The notes below the pieces were generated by a model that was given only the letters and a program-made list of their open reading frames with translations, was not told where the DNA came from and did no database searches. Positions 1-8,446 of a stretch of DNA of 64,000 nucleotides are shown in pieces (position 1 is the stretch's first letter; every line of letters begins with the position of its first letter). The position numbers were made by a program, and so were the translations under genes. This DNA is from Geomonas propionica (GTDB lineage Bacteria > Desulfobacterota > Desulfuromonadia > Geobacterales > Geobacteraceae): the NCBI RefSeq assembly GCF_016458235.1, contig NZ_JAEMHK010000020.1, positions 39,971-103,970 of the forward strand, read 5' to 3'.

Positions 1-617
1 TCGAGGAGATCGCGCGGCAGACCAACCTTCTGGCGCTGAACGCGGCCATCGAGGCGGCGCGGGCGGGGGAGCACGGCAAGGGGTTCGCCGTGGTGGCCTC
101 GGAGGTGAGAAAGCTCGCCGAGCGGAGCCAGCGCGCGGCGGGCGAGATCGGAGACCTTTCCCTGACCTCGGTCGAGGTGGCGGAGCACGCCGGGACCTTG
201 CTGGAGATGCTGGTCCCCGACATCCACAAGACGGCCGAACTGGTGCAGGAGATCTCCGCCGCCTGCAAGGAGCAGGATACCGGCGCCGAGCAGATCAACC
301 GCGCCATTCAGCAGCTGGACCAGGTGATCCAGCAAAACGCGAGCGCCTCCGAGGAGATGGCCTCCACAGCGGAAGAACTCGCCTCGCAGGCCGAGCAGCT
401 GCAGGGGACCATCGCCTTTTTCAAGGTCGGCGCAACCGCTGTCGAACAGCGGCAGCCGCGCAAGAGTGCGCCCCAAGCGCCGGCATCCGCCGCGCAGAAG
501 GTGGGGCGCCAGAAGCTGACCCGGTCGGCAGCTGCGCTGGCTGGATTTACCGGTGTGGAGTTGAACCTGACCGCTAACGAGGAGAGTCTTTTACAGGCGG
601 GGTTCGAAAGATACTGA
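1..617 (+). CDS. Methyl-accepting chemotaxis protein, C-terminal part (5' end outside the window)
   Basis: The reading frame is open from base 3 and lacks its start. The encoded piece begins in the kinase-control hairpin of a chemoreceptor: it contains [17 protein letters not shown] followed by [18 protein letters not shown], the tip that contacts CheA and CheW. It then runs down the returning helix (heptad-rich, ending near [12 protein letters not shown]) into a Pro/Ala-rich tail ending LLQAGFERY. There is no NWETF-like CheR/CheB tether. The ligand domain, membrane segments and promoter lie to the left of the window. The tail closely resembles the decayed fragment at 10776-11140. A terminator follows directly. 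Confidence 0.95.
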   Translation, partial: EEIARQTNLLALNAAIEAARAGEHGKGFAVVASEVRKLAERSQRAAGEIGDLSLTSVEVAEHAGTLLEMLVPDIHKTAELVQEISAACKEQDTGAEQINRAIQQLDQVIQQNASASEEMASTAEELASQAEQLQGTIAFFKVGATAVEQRQPRKSAPQAPASAAQKVGRQKLTRSAAALAGFTGVELNLTANEESLLQAGFERY

Positions 618-643
618 CGGACAAGTTGATTGGTGACTGGAAA

Positions 644-670
644 GGCGGCCCCGGTGGGTCGCCTTTTCTT
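644..670 (+). terminator. Intrinsic terminator of the chemoreceptor gene
   Basis: GGCGGCCC (644-651) pairs with GGGTCGCC (656-663) across a CGGT loop, allowing one mismatch, and is followed by TTTTCTTTTT. The convergent rtcA ends at 672, so the stem may also serve the minus strand, although the T-run there is poorer. Confidence 0.85.
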
Positions 671-671
671 T

Positions 672-1712
672 TTAAACATGGGGGGTGACGGCCACGGCCC
701 CCGCCTCCCCCTCCCTTCCTTCCAGACGGCAGGCGAGCTTCAGGAAGTATCCCGCCACCAACAGGTTGGTCTGAAGGTGACTAGTGACGCGTGAGGTGCG
801 AAAGAGCGAGCCTCCCGTGCCGCGGGCCAGGTAGAGCACCAACTGGTCCGCCAGGTGGGGATCGATCGGTTCGCCGCTTTCGTGGTGCTCGAGAAACTCA
901 CGCGCGACCTCGGCGCCGACCGTTTCGGCGGGCTTGCCCCGCTCCCCCAAAGCGGTGAAACCCGCTACCGCGTGCTCGTATTCCGCCTTGATGAAGATGA
1001 AGGTCCCCTGTCCCAGGATGGTCAGTTCCCGCGTTTCGATGTCCATAGGCAAGCCGCGCTCCAGCTTCCCCTTGAGGGCGGCCAGGGCCGCATGGAGCTG
1101 CCGTTCCGCGATCGTCTTCGGGAGGTTCCCCACGGCGGAAACCATGCGCAGCCGGATGAGCCGTCCCCTCTCCCTGACCAGACAAGGGGCGAGGACCTCG
1201 GCCGGTTCCACGGTGCACCCCACCCTCCCTCCTCCCTTGGGATAAAAGCCGAAAGAGAGGGCGTGGGTTTCCCCGCGCACGCCGAGGCGGCCGATGGCAG
1301 GCCAGAAGACTTCTTCGAAGTAGTTCCAGGAAGGGCTGAAGGGGACATGGGTGCCGCCGATCACCGTGACCCGGCTGGTCTTGCGGGCGGCCAGCAAGGG
1401 GGGGATCACGGTCTGGAGCACCAAGGTGGCGGACCCGGCCGTGCCGATATCGAAGCTGTACTCGCCGGGGGTGATGCTGTCAGGAAGAAAGCTCAGCTCG
1501 GGAGAACCGAGCCGGTCGCCGGCCACGCTGGCGGTGGAGATGCGCTCCGCCGCCTGCACGGCCATCAGGTGCTGGCGCATCAGGCCCGATTTGGAACGGT
1601 TTTTCCTGATGTTGTAGATGTGGAAGGCCTGGCCGGTAAGGCAGGACAGGCTCAAGGCGCTGCGCAAGACCTGCCCTCCCCCTTCGCCCATGCTGCCGTC
1701 GATCTCGATCAT
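672..1712 (-). CDS. rtcA: RNA 3'-terminal phosphate cyclase
   Basis: The product is 346 aa, the usual RtcA length. RtcA converts RNA 3'-phosphates (or 2'-phosphates) to 2',3'-cyclic phosphates using ATP through a covalent enzyme-AMP intermediate. The N-terminus has the family hallmark IDGSMGEGGGQVLR, then a GGTHVPFSP segment and GFYPKGGG. The candidate nucleotidylated histidine lies in TSHLQTNL at about residue 312. I chose the ATG at 1712 because MIEIDGS is the normal N-terminus and GGTGAG precedes it; the open frame continues upstream without similarity. It begins 13 bases after the PFK stop, so the two are probably cotranscribed. No rtcB or rtcR is visible in the window. Confidence 0.95.
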   Translation of the reverse strand: MIEIDGSMGEGGGQVLRSALSLSCLTGQAFHIYNIRKNRSKSGLMRQHLMAVQAAERISTASVAGDRLGSPELSFLPDSITPGEYSFDIGTAGSATLVLQTVIPPLLAARKTSRVTVIGGTHVPFSPSWNYFEEVFWPAIGRLGVRGETHALSFGFYPKGGGRVGCTVEPAEVLAPCLVRERGRLIRLRMVSAVGNLPKTIAERQLHAALAALKGKLERGLPMDIETRELTILGQGTFIFIKAEYEHAVAGFTALGERGKPAETVGAEVAREFLEHHESGEPIDPHLADQLVLYLARGTGGSLFRTSRVTSHLQTNLLVAGYFLKLACRLEGREGEAGAVAVTPHV

Positions 1713-1725
1713 GGCCTCACCGCTT

Positions 1726-2898
1726 TCAGTACAGGAACATCGGCTTGCCCAGTACGTGGCGCACCTTGGGCCGGTACTCGATGGCATCATACAGTTCGGC
1801 CACATCCACCCTCTTCTCACCCTGCATGATGGTGCTGATCGGGATGTGCCGGTAGGTCCCCCCCTGCATGGCGACCATGCGCCCCGACATCCCTTCCGTG
1901 ATCAGGTCCATGGTCATGTTGGCGTAGTTGTAGGCCACCATGAGGTCGAGCGAGTCTGGGGCGCCGCTGCGCATGAGGTAGGAGAGCTGCTGGTAGATAA
2001 TATGGGAGCCGGTCAACTGCTTAACCGCCTCGCTCACCACCACGCCAATTCCCCCCAGCTTCTTGTGCCCGTAGGCGTCCTCCTGGCCGTACTCGACGAT
2101 CTGGCCGCCCACCATGGAGGCGCCTTCCGATATGGTCACCATGGCGTAGTTGCTGCGGTTGGACTTCTTGTCCTCCTGGAGCAACAGGGCCAACTTTTCC
2201 ACGTCGAAAGGAACCTCGGAGATGAGCGCGCGGTCCACCCCGGCCAGGTACGCCGATATGAGCGAGGTCTCCCCGGAGTTTCTGCCGAAGAGCTCCACCA
2301 CCGCGATGCGTTCGTGGGACCCCGCGCTGGTGCGCAGGTTGTGGATGAAGTTGACGCTCCTCGTGACCGCGGTGGAGAACCCGATGCAGTAGTCGGTGCC
2401 GAAGACGTCGTTGTCCATGGTCTTCGGTATGGCCACGATGGGAACCCCTTCCCGGTTCAGACGCTCGGCGTAGCTCAACGTGTCGTCCCCGCCGATAGGG
2501 ATCAGCACGTCGATGCCCAGGTGCTCCAGGTTGGAGAGGATGTGCGCCGTGAAGTCGTGACTCTCAGCCGCGCCGGGGTCGAAGTTGTCGCCGCGCAAGA
2601 ACAGGGGTACGTCGGTGGCTGCCACCTTGCCCGGGTTAGTGCGGCTGGTGTGCAGGAAGGTTCCCCCAGAGCGGTCCACGGTGCGTACCGCGTGACGATC
2701 CAGCGGCATCACGGTGTGGTCCCAGCTGTCCGGGTCGTCCCGGTTGTAGGCCAAGAGCCCTCCCCAGCCGCGCCGGATGCCGACCACGCGGTAGCCGCTT
2801 TCGGAGGCGCGGGCCACCAGGGTCTTCAGAGCGGGGTTGAGACCCGGCACGTCGCCGCCGCCGGTCAGAACGCCTATAGTCTTCTGCCTGTCTGCCAT
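1726..2898 (-). CDS. pfkA: 6-phosphofructokinase of pyrophosphate type
   Basis: The product is 390 aa and belongs to PFK family A; it phosphorylates fructose 6-phosphate. It shows the nucleotide-binding start [10 protein letters not shown] (residues 12-21), GGDDT (136-140) and PKTMDND (158-164). ATP-dependent enzymes carry GGDG and PGTIDND at the last two sites. Asp139 and Lys159 are the family markers for pyrophosphate as phosphoryl donor, which would make the step reversible. The ATG at 2898 follows AAGGAG at good spacing; an upstream in-frame start (2922) is less likely. It heads an apparent operon with rtcA. PPi use is inferred from these two residues only. Confidence 0.93.
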   Translation of the reverse strand: MADRQKTIGVLTGGGDVPGLNPALKTLVARASESGYRVVGIRRGWGGLLAYNRDDPDSWDHTVMPLDRHAVRTVDRSGGTFLHTSRTNPGKVAATDVPLFLRGDNFDPGAAESHDFTAHILSNLEHLGIDVLIPIGGDDTLSYAERLNREGVPIVAIPKTMDNDVFGTDYCIGFSTAVTRSVNFIHNLRTSAGSHERIAVVELFGRNSGETSLISAYLAGVDRALISEVPFDVEKLALLLQEDKKSNRSNYAMVTISEGASMVGGQIVEYGQEDAYGHKKLGGIGVVVSEAVKQLTGSHIIYQQLSYLMRSGAPDSLDLMVAYNYANMTMDLITEGMSGRMVAMQGGTYRHIPISTIMQGEKRVDVAELYDAIEYRPKVRHVLGKPMFLY

Positions 2899-3027
2899 GG
2901 CAATCTCCTTAATGATCAGCATTAAAAAGCTTTCACATTATACAGGAGCGGCTTTTCATTTCAAGGTGGCGGGGGATACCGTTTCCGCGAGGTCATTCCG
3001 GGACTTTTGGGCGCCTGGGTCAAAGAA

Positions 3028-3067
3028 GCAAATCCCCCCTGTCCCCCCTTTTGCAAAGGGGGGGACG
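3028..3067 (+). repeat. REP-like intergenic repeat, copy 1
   Basis: The copy reads CAAATCCCCCCTGTCCCCCC, then TTTTGCAAAGGGGGGG and GACGTAG. The core CCCC-TTTGCAAA-GGGG is self-complementary. Related copies lie near 3084, 3237, 20617, 29800, 29880, 30016 and 53151. Confidence 0.8.
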
Positions 3068-3083
3068 TAGTAGCCTCGTCTTG

Positions 3084-3109
3084 CTCTTTGCGAAGGGGGG
3101 GACGTAATA
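3084..3109 (+). repeat. REP-like intergenic repeat, partial copy 2
   Basis: CTCTTTGCGAAGGGGGGGAC followed by GTAATAG repeats the right half of copy 1, which ends GACGTAGTAG. The C-rich left half is missing. Confidence 0.6.
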
Positions 3110-3236
3110 GTCGTGTCTCGCTCGTCGGGAAGACGCACCATTGGCTCCAATGAAATGTCTGAATTGCGGTTTCGGGAACAAGGGGAAGCATTGAGGAAGT
3201 TGCCACCGAAGCTCTGCTCGTGAACCAGGGTTCCCT

Positions 3237-3269
3237 ACTTTGCAAAGGGGGGACAGGGGGGATTTGCCT
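3237..3269 (-). repeat. REP-like intergenic repeat, copy 3 (inverted)
   Basis: CTTTGCAAAGGGGGGACAGG followed by GGGGATTTGCC is the reverse complement of copy 1. Copies 1 and 3 thus face each other about 170 bases apart, between the PFK and GGDEF-EAL genes. Confidence 0.75.
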
Positions 3270-3277
3270 TGGTTAGG

Positions 3278-4861
3278 CTACCCCTTCTCGCCACGCTTGG
3301 CGGGGGTGAGCCGGGAGATGAAAAGGGACATCTCGGAGGGGAGCATGGGGCGGGCGAAGTAGAAGCCCTGCATCAGACGACAGTCGATGGAGGCGAGGAA
3401 GTCCTTCTGCGCCTCGTTCTCCACGCCTTCGGCGATCGCCTCCATGTCGAGGCATTTGGACATGAACATGATGGTAGTGGCGATGGCGGCGTCCTCTGAG
3501 GAGGTGACCACGTCGCTCACGAAGGATTTGTCGATCTTCAGGGCCTGGAAGTGGTAGTGCTTCAGGGAGGAAAGCGAGGAGTAGCCGGTGCCGAAATCGT
3601 CGATCTGGACGTTGATCCCCATGCGCTGCAGCCGCTCCAGGACGCCGACCGCCTCGGCCTCGTACACCATGAGCGACTGCTCTGTGATCTCCAGGGTGAG
3701 CCGGTCCGGCGGCAGGCCCGAGTCGTGCAGCGCCGCCTCGATGGCCTGCTCCAACTCCTCGTGGGCAAAGACCGTGGGGGACATGTTCACCGCCACATTC
3801 AGGTCGAGCGCTTCGCTTCGGTACCACTGCGCCGCCTGGCGACAGGCCTCTCTGAGCACCCACTCGGTCAAGGGCCAGATGAGGCCCCCCTTCTCGGCCA
3901 GTGGCACGAAGCTCGCCGGGCCCAGCTCCCCGAGGTGCGGATGGCGCCAGCGCACCAGCGCCTCGACCCCAACCACGCGCATGCTGGCGGTATCGAACTT
4001 GGGCTGGTAGACCAGGAACAGCTCGCCTCGGTTGATGGCGCGCAACAGGCCGTGCTCGAGCTGGATCCTGTGGTCACGCTCCTCGCGCCACTCGCCGCCG
4101 TAGAGGCAGAAGGTGGAGCGTCCCTGCTGCTTGGCCTGCCCGAGCGCCAGGTCCGCCATCTTGAAGAGCTGCATCGGTTCGTCGGCGTCGGCGGGAAAGA
4201 GGGCGATGCCGATGCTGGCGCTGGTCTTTAGGGTTTCCCCCTCTACCTGCACCGGCTCTGCGAGGGCGTCCAGCACCCGCCTGGCCATCACCGCTGGCCC
4301 CTCCGGCATCTCGGGATGGCGCAGCAGCATGGCGAACTCGTCCCCCCCTACCCGCGCCACGATGTCCTCGCCGCGCATGGCGCAGCGGGTCAGGCGGCGC
4401 GCGGTCTCAGCGAGTAGGGCGTCGCCGACGAAGTGCCCGCGCCGGTCGTTGATCAGCTTGAAGCGGTCCAGGTCCAGGAACAACAGCGCCACGCTCTCGC
4501 TGCGCCGTTTGGCGAAGACGATGGACTGGGCCAGGAAGTCGTCGAATGCCTGGCGGTTGTAGAGGCCGGTGAGACCGTCGCGCACCGCCTGCTCTTTGAT
4601 GCTGAGCTCGCTGGCCCGGTGGCGCGCCTCTATTTTCGCGTTGAGCAGATATATGATGGCGGCCATGGTGAGGACGCCCAGCAGTTCGAGTCCGCCGGAG
4701 GCGAGGTGTTCCAGGTGGGGACGGCCCGCGAACAGCAGGTCGAAGAGAAGGTGGGCGAAAAGCAGCCAGCAGATGCTGGCGAGGATATAGATGCAGGCTA
4801 CGGTCGCCGGGGAGAGGCTCCCGAACCAGTTGCGCAGTTTGCCCAGCGTGCCACCGTCCAT
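3278..4861 (-). CDS. Membrane GGDEF-EAL protein (cyclic di-GMP turnover)
   Basis: The product is 527 aa. Two hydrophobic segments (about 19-42 and 58-73) are followed by a GGDEF domain (about 90-250) and an EAL domain (about 265-515). The GGDEF motif (172-176) and the EAL motif at 300-302 (GVEALVRW) are both intact, as are DDFGTGYSSL and the EGVE motif of the phosphodiesterase. Both diguanylate cyclase and phosphodiesterase activity are therefore possible; the net direction cannot be told from sequence. The short membrane anchor has no recognisable sensor domain. It stands alone between a repeat-rich spacer and the small 99-aa gene. Confidence 0.93.
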   Translation of the reverse strand: MDGGTLGKLRNWFGSLSPATVACIYILASICWLLFAHLLFDLLFAGRPHLEHLASGGLELLGVLTMAAIIYLLNAKIEARHRASELSIKEQAVRDGLTGLYNRQAFDDFLAQSIVFAKRRSESVALLFLDLDRFKLINDRRGHFVGDALLAETARRLTRCAMRGEDIVARVGGDEFAMLLRHPEMPEGPAVMARRVLDALAEPVQVEGETLKTSASIGIALFPADADEPMQLFKMADLALGQAKQQGRSTFCLYGGEWREERDHRIQLEHGLLRAINRGELFLVYQPKFDTASMRVVGVEALVRWRHPHLGELGPASFVPLAEKGGLIWPLTEWVLREACRQAAQWYRSEALDLNVAVNMSPTVFAHEELEQAIEAALHDSGLPPDRLTLEITEQSLMVYEAEAVGVLERLQRMGINVQIDDFGTGYSSLSSLKHYHFQALKIDKSFVSDVVTSSEDAAIATTIMFMSKCLDMEAIAEGVENEAQKDFLASIDCRLMQGFYFARPMLPSEMSLFISRLTPAKRGEKG

Positions 4862-4909
4862 GGTTGCTCCTGGTAAGCCGGTAAAATCACCGTCCCAGTA
4901 TAGCGTCTT

Positions 4910-5209
4910 TCACGTGGTGAGGTAGTAGGTGATCTCGTTGTGTCCGACCAGCAGTTCCAGTCCGGCGAGGGACGGGGGCGCGCAGGGGGTGGCGCCGCAT
5001 TCCTGTAACAGGGGCCAGGCGTGCAGTTGGCACTCCGGGGTGAAGTAGAGGTCGACGCCCCCCTCCGGCGCCTCCTTGCGGAACAGCGCCATGGTGCGGG
5101 GACCGCCGGCCGAGCGGAAAAGCGCCGTGAAGGCCTCCTGGATCGCGGTCGTTCTGCCGGCGGCGATCTCGCCGGCGCTCAGCGTGAGATGGTGCCATTG
5201 CATGCTCAT
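4910..5209 (-). CDS. Hypothetical 99-aa protein coupled to DUF2889 gene
   Basis: I do not recognise the family. Translation is coupled to the upstream DUF2889 gene through an ATGA overlap (start 5209, upstream stop 5206-5208), which supports the start and the reality of the gene. The protein is soluble and globular-looking (MSMQWHHLTLSAGEI at the start, LLVGHNEITYYLTT at the end) with two cysteines near the middle-to-C-terminal part (PEC and QEC) and a third in ATPC. No signal peptide or membrane segment is visible. The much longer open frame upstream of the ATG is the DUF2889 gene read out of frame. Confidence 0.75.
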   Translation of the reverse strand: MSMQWHHLTLSAGEIAAGRTTAIQEAFTALFRSAGGPRTMALFRKEAPEGGVDLYFTPECQLHAWPLLQECGATPCAPPSLAGLELLVGHNEITYYLTT

Positions 5210-5673
5210 TCCCCCTCCCCCGTCTTTTTGACCGGCGGCGCGACGTAACCGGCGCAGGTGCCGACCAGTTTCTCGTGGATGGCGTCCAGCATCTCGGCCT
5301 CGTCGGTGACCCCGGCGGCGGCGCCCAGGTTCAGGGCCAGCGGCAGCAGTCCCATAAGCAGGTTGCGCATGTTGCCGCACCCGGTGGAGCCGCCCAGTAC
5401 CTCGGCAACCTTGCGCTGCAGCCCGCGGCCGATAACGAAGCCGGTGAGCCCCGCCATCCGGCCCGAGACGTTGCGGCAGTCCGGGGTAGGGGACCTGCGA
5501 AAATCGGCCTCGGCCGAGATGATCTTCATGGTGGCGACCTCGACCCGCACCTCCAGGAGCACGTCGTGGAAACGGTCCTTCATGGTGGCGGTGAGCAGCG
5601 CCGTGCCGTCGGGCTGCTTCAAGAGTCGGTACGAGATGTCTCTCTGGAAATCTTCCATGCTGTTCAGTTGCAT
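5206..5673 (-). CDS. DUF2889 family protein
   Basis: The product is 155 aa. The N-terminal half (YRLLKQPDGTALLTATMKD, then a beta-rich stretch with EVRVEVATMKI) and the C-terminal helical part with GSTGCGNMRNLLMGLLP match the layout of DUF2889, a family of unknown function common in Deltaproteobacteria and Betaproteobacteria. The ATG at 5673 was chosen because the family homology begins there and AAGGTAG lies upstream; the frame stays open for another 160 bases. It overlaps the next gene by four bases. No function can be assigned. Confidence 0.8.
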   Translation of the reverse strand: MQLNSMEDFQRDISYRLLKQPDGTALLTATMKDRFHDVLLEVRVEVATMKIISAEADFRRSPTPDCRNVSGRMAGLTGFVIGRGLQRKVAEVLGGSTGCGNMRNLLMGLLPLALNLGAAAGVTDEAEMLDAIHEKLVGTCAGYVAPPVKKTGEGE

Positions 5674-5862
5674 CGACACTACCTTTATGCGTTGGTTATC
5701 CGTTCCTGGAGCCGCGGGGCGGCCGGTCCGTCGGGGGGAGAGTTTCGCCGCTCGGGCGGGATATGTCAAGCGAAACTCAGAAGGGAACCGACTCCCAGCC
5801 ACGGCTCGCAAGACAGAGCAATGTACATGCAGCACCGATCCTCAAAGTCAGACAAAGACAAT

Positions 5863-5895
5863 GGGACTGGCACCTGCGGAGCCAGTCCCCTCCCC
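5863..5895 (-). terminator. Intrinsic terminator of the thiolase gene
   Basis: GGGACTGGC (5863-5871) and GCCAGTCCC (5881-5889) form a perfect 9-bp stem 36 bases after the thiolase stop on the minus strand. The following minus-strand bases ATTGTCTTTGT are moderately T-rich. Confidence 0.75.
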
Positions 5896-5924
5896 GGGCC
5901 CTGTCACGGGTGGACGCGAGTTCG

Positions 5925-7100
5925 CTACACCCTCTCGAAAAGCGCCGCCACCGCCTCCCCGCCGCCGATGCAGAGCGAGGCGAGGCCGTAGCGCTTCTTG
6001 CTGCGCCGAAGCTCGCACAATAGCGTCGCGACCAACCTGGCGCCGCTGGCCCCGATGGGGTGCCCTATGGCGCAGGCACCGCCGTTGACGTTCACCTTGC
6101 GGGGGTCGAGGCCCAGTTCCCGGATCGCGATCAGGGGGACCGCGGCGAAGGCCTCGTTGATCTCGAAGAGGTCTATCTGCCCCAGTTCCACCCCCGCCCT
6201 GGCGCAAACCGCCTTGATGGCGCCGACCGGCGCGTCGGTATAGTGGTCGGGGTGCATGCTGCTGGTGGCGTAGGCGACCAGACGCGCCTTCGGGGCGAGC
6301 CCGAGCCGCGCCACGGCCTCCTCTCCGGCGAGAAGGGCGAAGGCGGCGCCGTCGCTGATGGTGGAGGCGTTGCCGGCAGTGATGGTCCCCTCCCGGCCGA
6401 AGGCGGGTTTCAGGTCCGCCATCCTCGCGATGTCGGAGCGGAACGGCTCCTCGTCCTCGCCGACCGTTTCCTTGCCGTGACGCCCCTTTTTCTGTACCGG
6501 CACGATCTCGTCGTTGAAAATCCCCCGGCTCACCGCCTCCTGGGCCAGTTGGTAGGAGCGTAGCGCGAATTCGTCCTGCGCCTCGCGCCCAAGCGCGTGC
6601 CGCTTCACCGCTTCCTCGGCGATCTCCCCCATGTGCCGCCCCGAGTAGGGGTCCTGGAGGCCGTCGTACAACATCAGGTCCAAGAGCTGGCCGTGCCCCA
6701 TGCGGAAGCCGTAACGCGCTTTTTTCAGGAAGAAGGGGGCCTGGGACATGCTCTCCATGCCGCCGGCGAGTACGATTTCCGCGTCACCGAGCGCGATGGC
6801 CCCGGCGGCCAGCATGATCGCCTTCAACCCGCTGCCGCAGACCTTGTTGATGGTCATGGCGTGGGTGGTATCGGGGATGCCCGCCCGCCGCATCGCCTGG
6901 CGCGCAGGCGCCTGCCCGCAGCCGCCGGAAAGGACCTGGCCGACGATGACCTCGTCCACCGCTTCGGCGGCGACACCGCTTCGCTCCAGGAGCGCCTGCA
7001 GCACGGGAGCCGCCAGGGCCGGTGCCTCCAGGTCGCACAGTTCCCCCCCGAAGGAGCCAAAAGGAGTTCTCAACGCCTCGACCACGTATATGTCTTTCAT
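5925..7100 (-). CDS. Acetyl-CoA C-acetyltransferase (thiolase)
   Basis: The product is 391 aa, normal for biosynthetic or degradative thiolases. It joins two acetyl-CoA or cleaves 3-ketoacyl-CoA in the cytoplasm. The acyl-accepting cysteine is Cys88 in NKVCGSGLKA, the catalytic His is His347 in GHPIGASG, and the second cysteine is Cys377 in LCIGGGEA. NEAFAAV is also conserved. The ATG at 7100 (MKDIYVVEALRTPFG) matches the family start and has a G-rich SD (GGGGGAGGGAGC). No fatty-acid or PHB genes adjoin it, so direction and chain length are not known. Confidence 0.95.
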   Translation of the reverse strand: MKDIYVVEALRTPFGSFGGELCDLEAPALAAPVLQALLERSGVAAEAVDEVIVGQVLSGGCGQAPARQAMRRAGIPDTTHAMTINKVCGSGLKAIMLAAGAIALGDAEIVLAGGMESMSQAPFFLKKARYGFRMGHGQLLDLMLYDGLQDPYSGRHMGEIAEEAVKRHALGREAQDEFALRSYQLAQEAVSRGIFNDEIVPVQKKGRHGKETVGEDEEPFRSDIARMADLKPAFGREGTITAGNASTISDGAAFALLAGEEAVARLGLAPKARLVAYATSSMHPDHYTDAPVGAIKAVCARAGVELGQIDLFEINEAFAAVPLIAIRELGLDPRKVNVNGGACAIGHPIGASGARLVATLLCELRRSKKRYGLASLCIGGGEAVAALFERV

Positions 7101-7197
7101 GCTCCCTCCCCCGCTCTCACTATGATAGGAGCATTTAAATGTACCTGTTTTTGGTCGTATCTCCAGCCACCGCTGGCAAACCAAGCCCAGAGGCAAA

Positions 7198-7230
7198 TAA
7201 AAAAGGGCAGCCCGGTGGGAGCTGCCCTTG
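7198..7230 (-). terminator. Intrinsic terminator of the M24 peptidase gene
   Basis: GGGCAGC (7205-7211) pairs with GCTGCCC (7221-7227). On the minus strand the stem is followed by TTTTTTATTT, 26 bases after the peptidase stop. Confidence 0.9.
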
Positions 7231-7252
7231 GTAATAAAGGCTGTGCCTGTAC

Positions 7253-8422
7253 TCAGAGATAGACGATGTCGTCGGGAAGCTCGCTCAACCTGACGCCCCC
7301 TGCGTCGCTCACTGCGAAGGTGTTTTCAATACCGATGACACCCAGTCCCGGGAACACGAACTTGGGCTCTATGGCCAGGGTCTGCCCGGCCTGCAGCGCC
7401 ACCTTGAACCCTTGTGCCAGTACCGGGAACTCGTCCAGTTCGAGTCCCACGCCGTGGCCGACGAAACGCGCGTTCTCGCCCGGGGCCCCCATGAAATGGT
7501 CGGCGAGCCCCGCCGCCTGCGCCATGTCGGCGGCAGCCAGGAAGAGCTCCTCGCAGATCGCCCCCGGTTTCAGGTGCTCCGCCAGGTAGCCCTGGATGGC
7601 GAGTGCGGTCTGGAAGGCGTGCTCGAGTTCCGGGGCGAGCTTGCCGATCACGAAGAACCTGGTCATGTCGATGATGTAGCCGTTGAAGACACCGGTGTAG
7701 TCAATGAGGATAGGGGCGTCGATGGGGATGAGGGCAGCGGAGGCGCCGTGCGGCGAGGCGCTCGACATACCCTCCCCGGTGACGGCGCCGTCGAAGAAGC
7801 CGGTGGCGCCGGCCGTGGCGGAGGAAACGGCCAGCCCCTGGAACAGCTCCTGGTTGAAGGCGCGCATGCGCACGTACCCCTCTCCCCCCGCCTTCCTGAG
7901 CCGGAACTCGAATTCGGCGGCAAGGTCCACCTCCCGCATCCCGGGCTTCAGGAACGCGGGCACCTCGCCGAACACGCCGGCCAGCTGTTTGCCGCAGTAG
8001 CGGATCTGGTCCAGCTCCCACGGCGACTTGACCGACCTGATCTCGCGGTTGACGGCGGAGACGTCGACGAACTCGCGGCCGGGAAGGAGCTTCAGGTAGT
8101 AGTTGTACTGCTGTACCGGCGCCACGTCGAAGGTGAAGCCCACGGTGCGCACTTCCGACCCGAACTCCCCGGGGAATTCCTTACTGGAGGGAAAGGGACG
8201 GGTGTCATCGATCAAGCTTTCCCGCTGTCCCCTGGCGAAGCTCTTGCGGACCCAAAGGCGCGGCGCGCCGGAAGCCGGGACCCACAGCGTCGAGTTTTGA
8301 CGGGTGCCGGAAAAATAGTAGACGTCGATCGGGTGGATGAAGAGGGCGCCGTCCATCCCTTTGTCCCGCAGCGCCTCTTGCAGCCTCGAGATCCTCTGTT
8401 GCGATTCCTGCTTGATCAGCAT
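7253..8422 (-). CDS. M24 family metallopeptidase (Xaa-Pro aminopeptidase-like)
   Basis: The product is 389 aa with the creatinase/aminopeptidase P layout: an N-terminal creatinase domain (about 10-135) and a pita-bread catalytic domain (140-389). All five expected dinuclear-metal ligands are seen: Asp241 and Asp252 in the DYTGVFNGYIIDMTR segment, His323 in VGHGVGLELDE, Glu352 in AIEPKF and Glu366 in GIENTF. It should remove an N-terminal residue preceding proline from peptides in the cytoplasm; no signal peptide is visible. It ends with a good terminator and lies downstream of the histidine kinase with only 24 bases between them, so both may share the kinase promoter. Confidence 0.92.
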   Translation of the reverse strand: MLIKQESQQRISRLQEALRDKGMDGALFIHPIDVYYFSGTRQNSTLWVPASGAPRLWVRKSFARGQRESLIDDTRPFPSSKEFPGEFGSEVRTVGFTFDVAPVQQYNYYLKLLPGREFVDVSAVNREIRSVKSPWELDQIRYCGKQLAGVFGEVPAFLKPGMREVDLAAEFEFRLRKAGGEGYVRMRAFNQELFQGLAVSSATAGATGFFDGAVTGEGMSSASPHGASAALIPIDAPILIDYTGVFNGYIIDMTRFFVIGKLAPELEHAFQTALAIQGYLAEHLKPGAICEELFLAAADMAQAAGLADHFMGAPGENARFVGHGVGLELDEFPVLAQGFKVALQAGQTLAIEPKFVFPGLGVIGIENTFAVSDAGGVRLSELPDDIVYL

Positions 8423-8446
8423 GGGTTCTCCTTGGTTTGCCGGCGC

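Larger units (their letters stand above)
2899..3277. other. Intergenic region holding REP-like repeats
   Basis: The 379 bases between the PFK start and the end of the GGDEF-EAL gene hold three REP-like copies (see separate entries). No credible gene lies here: short frames across the repeats encode only Pro/Arg-rich low-complexity peptides. The upstream side probably carries the PFK promoter, but I could not assign -35/-10 boxes with confidence. Confidence 0.6.

Noticed and set aside
855..1829. A 324-codon plus-strand frame opposite rtcA
   Set aside because: RtcA on the minus strand has all family motifs, and the opposing frame shows only Gly/Ala/Arg bias.
3028..3269. Possible CRISPR or terminator array at the G/C-run repeats
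   Set aside because: Spacing is irregular, spacers do not have a fixed length, and copies occur in both orientations elsewhere in the window. They fit REP-like elements better.
7170..7230. A possible cyclic di-GMP riboswitch (GGCAAACC and GGCAAATAA) near the peptidase end
   Set aside because: The match is limited to short GCAAA words, the order and stems of the GEMM consensus are missing, and it lies at a 3' end with an ordinary terminator.
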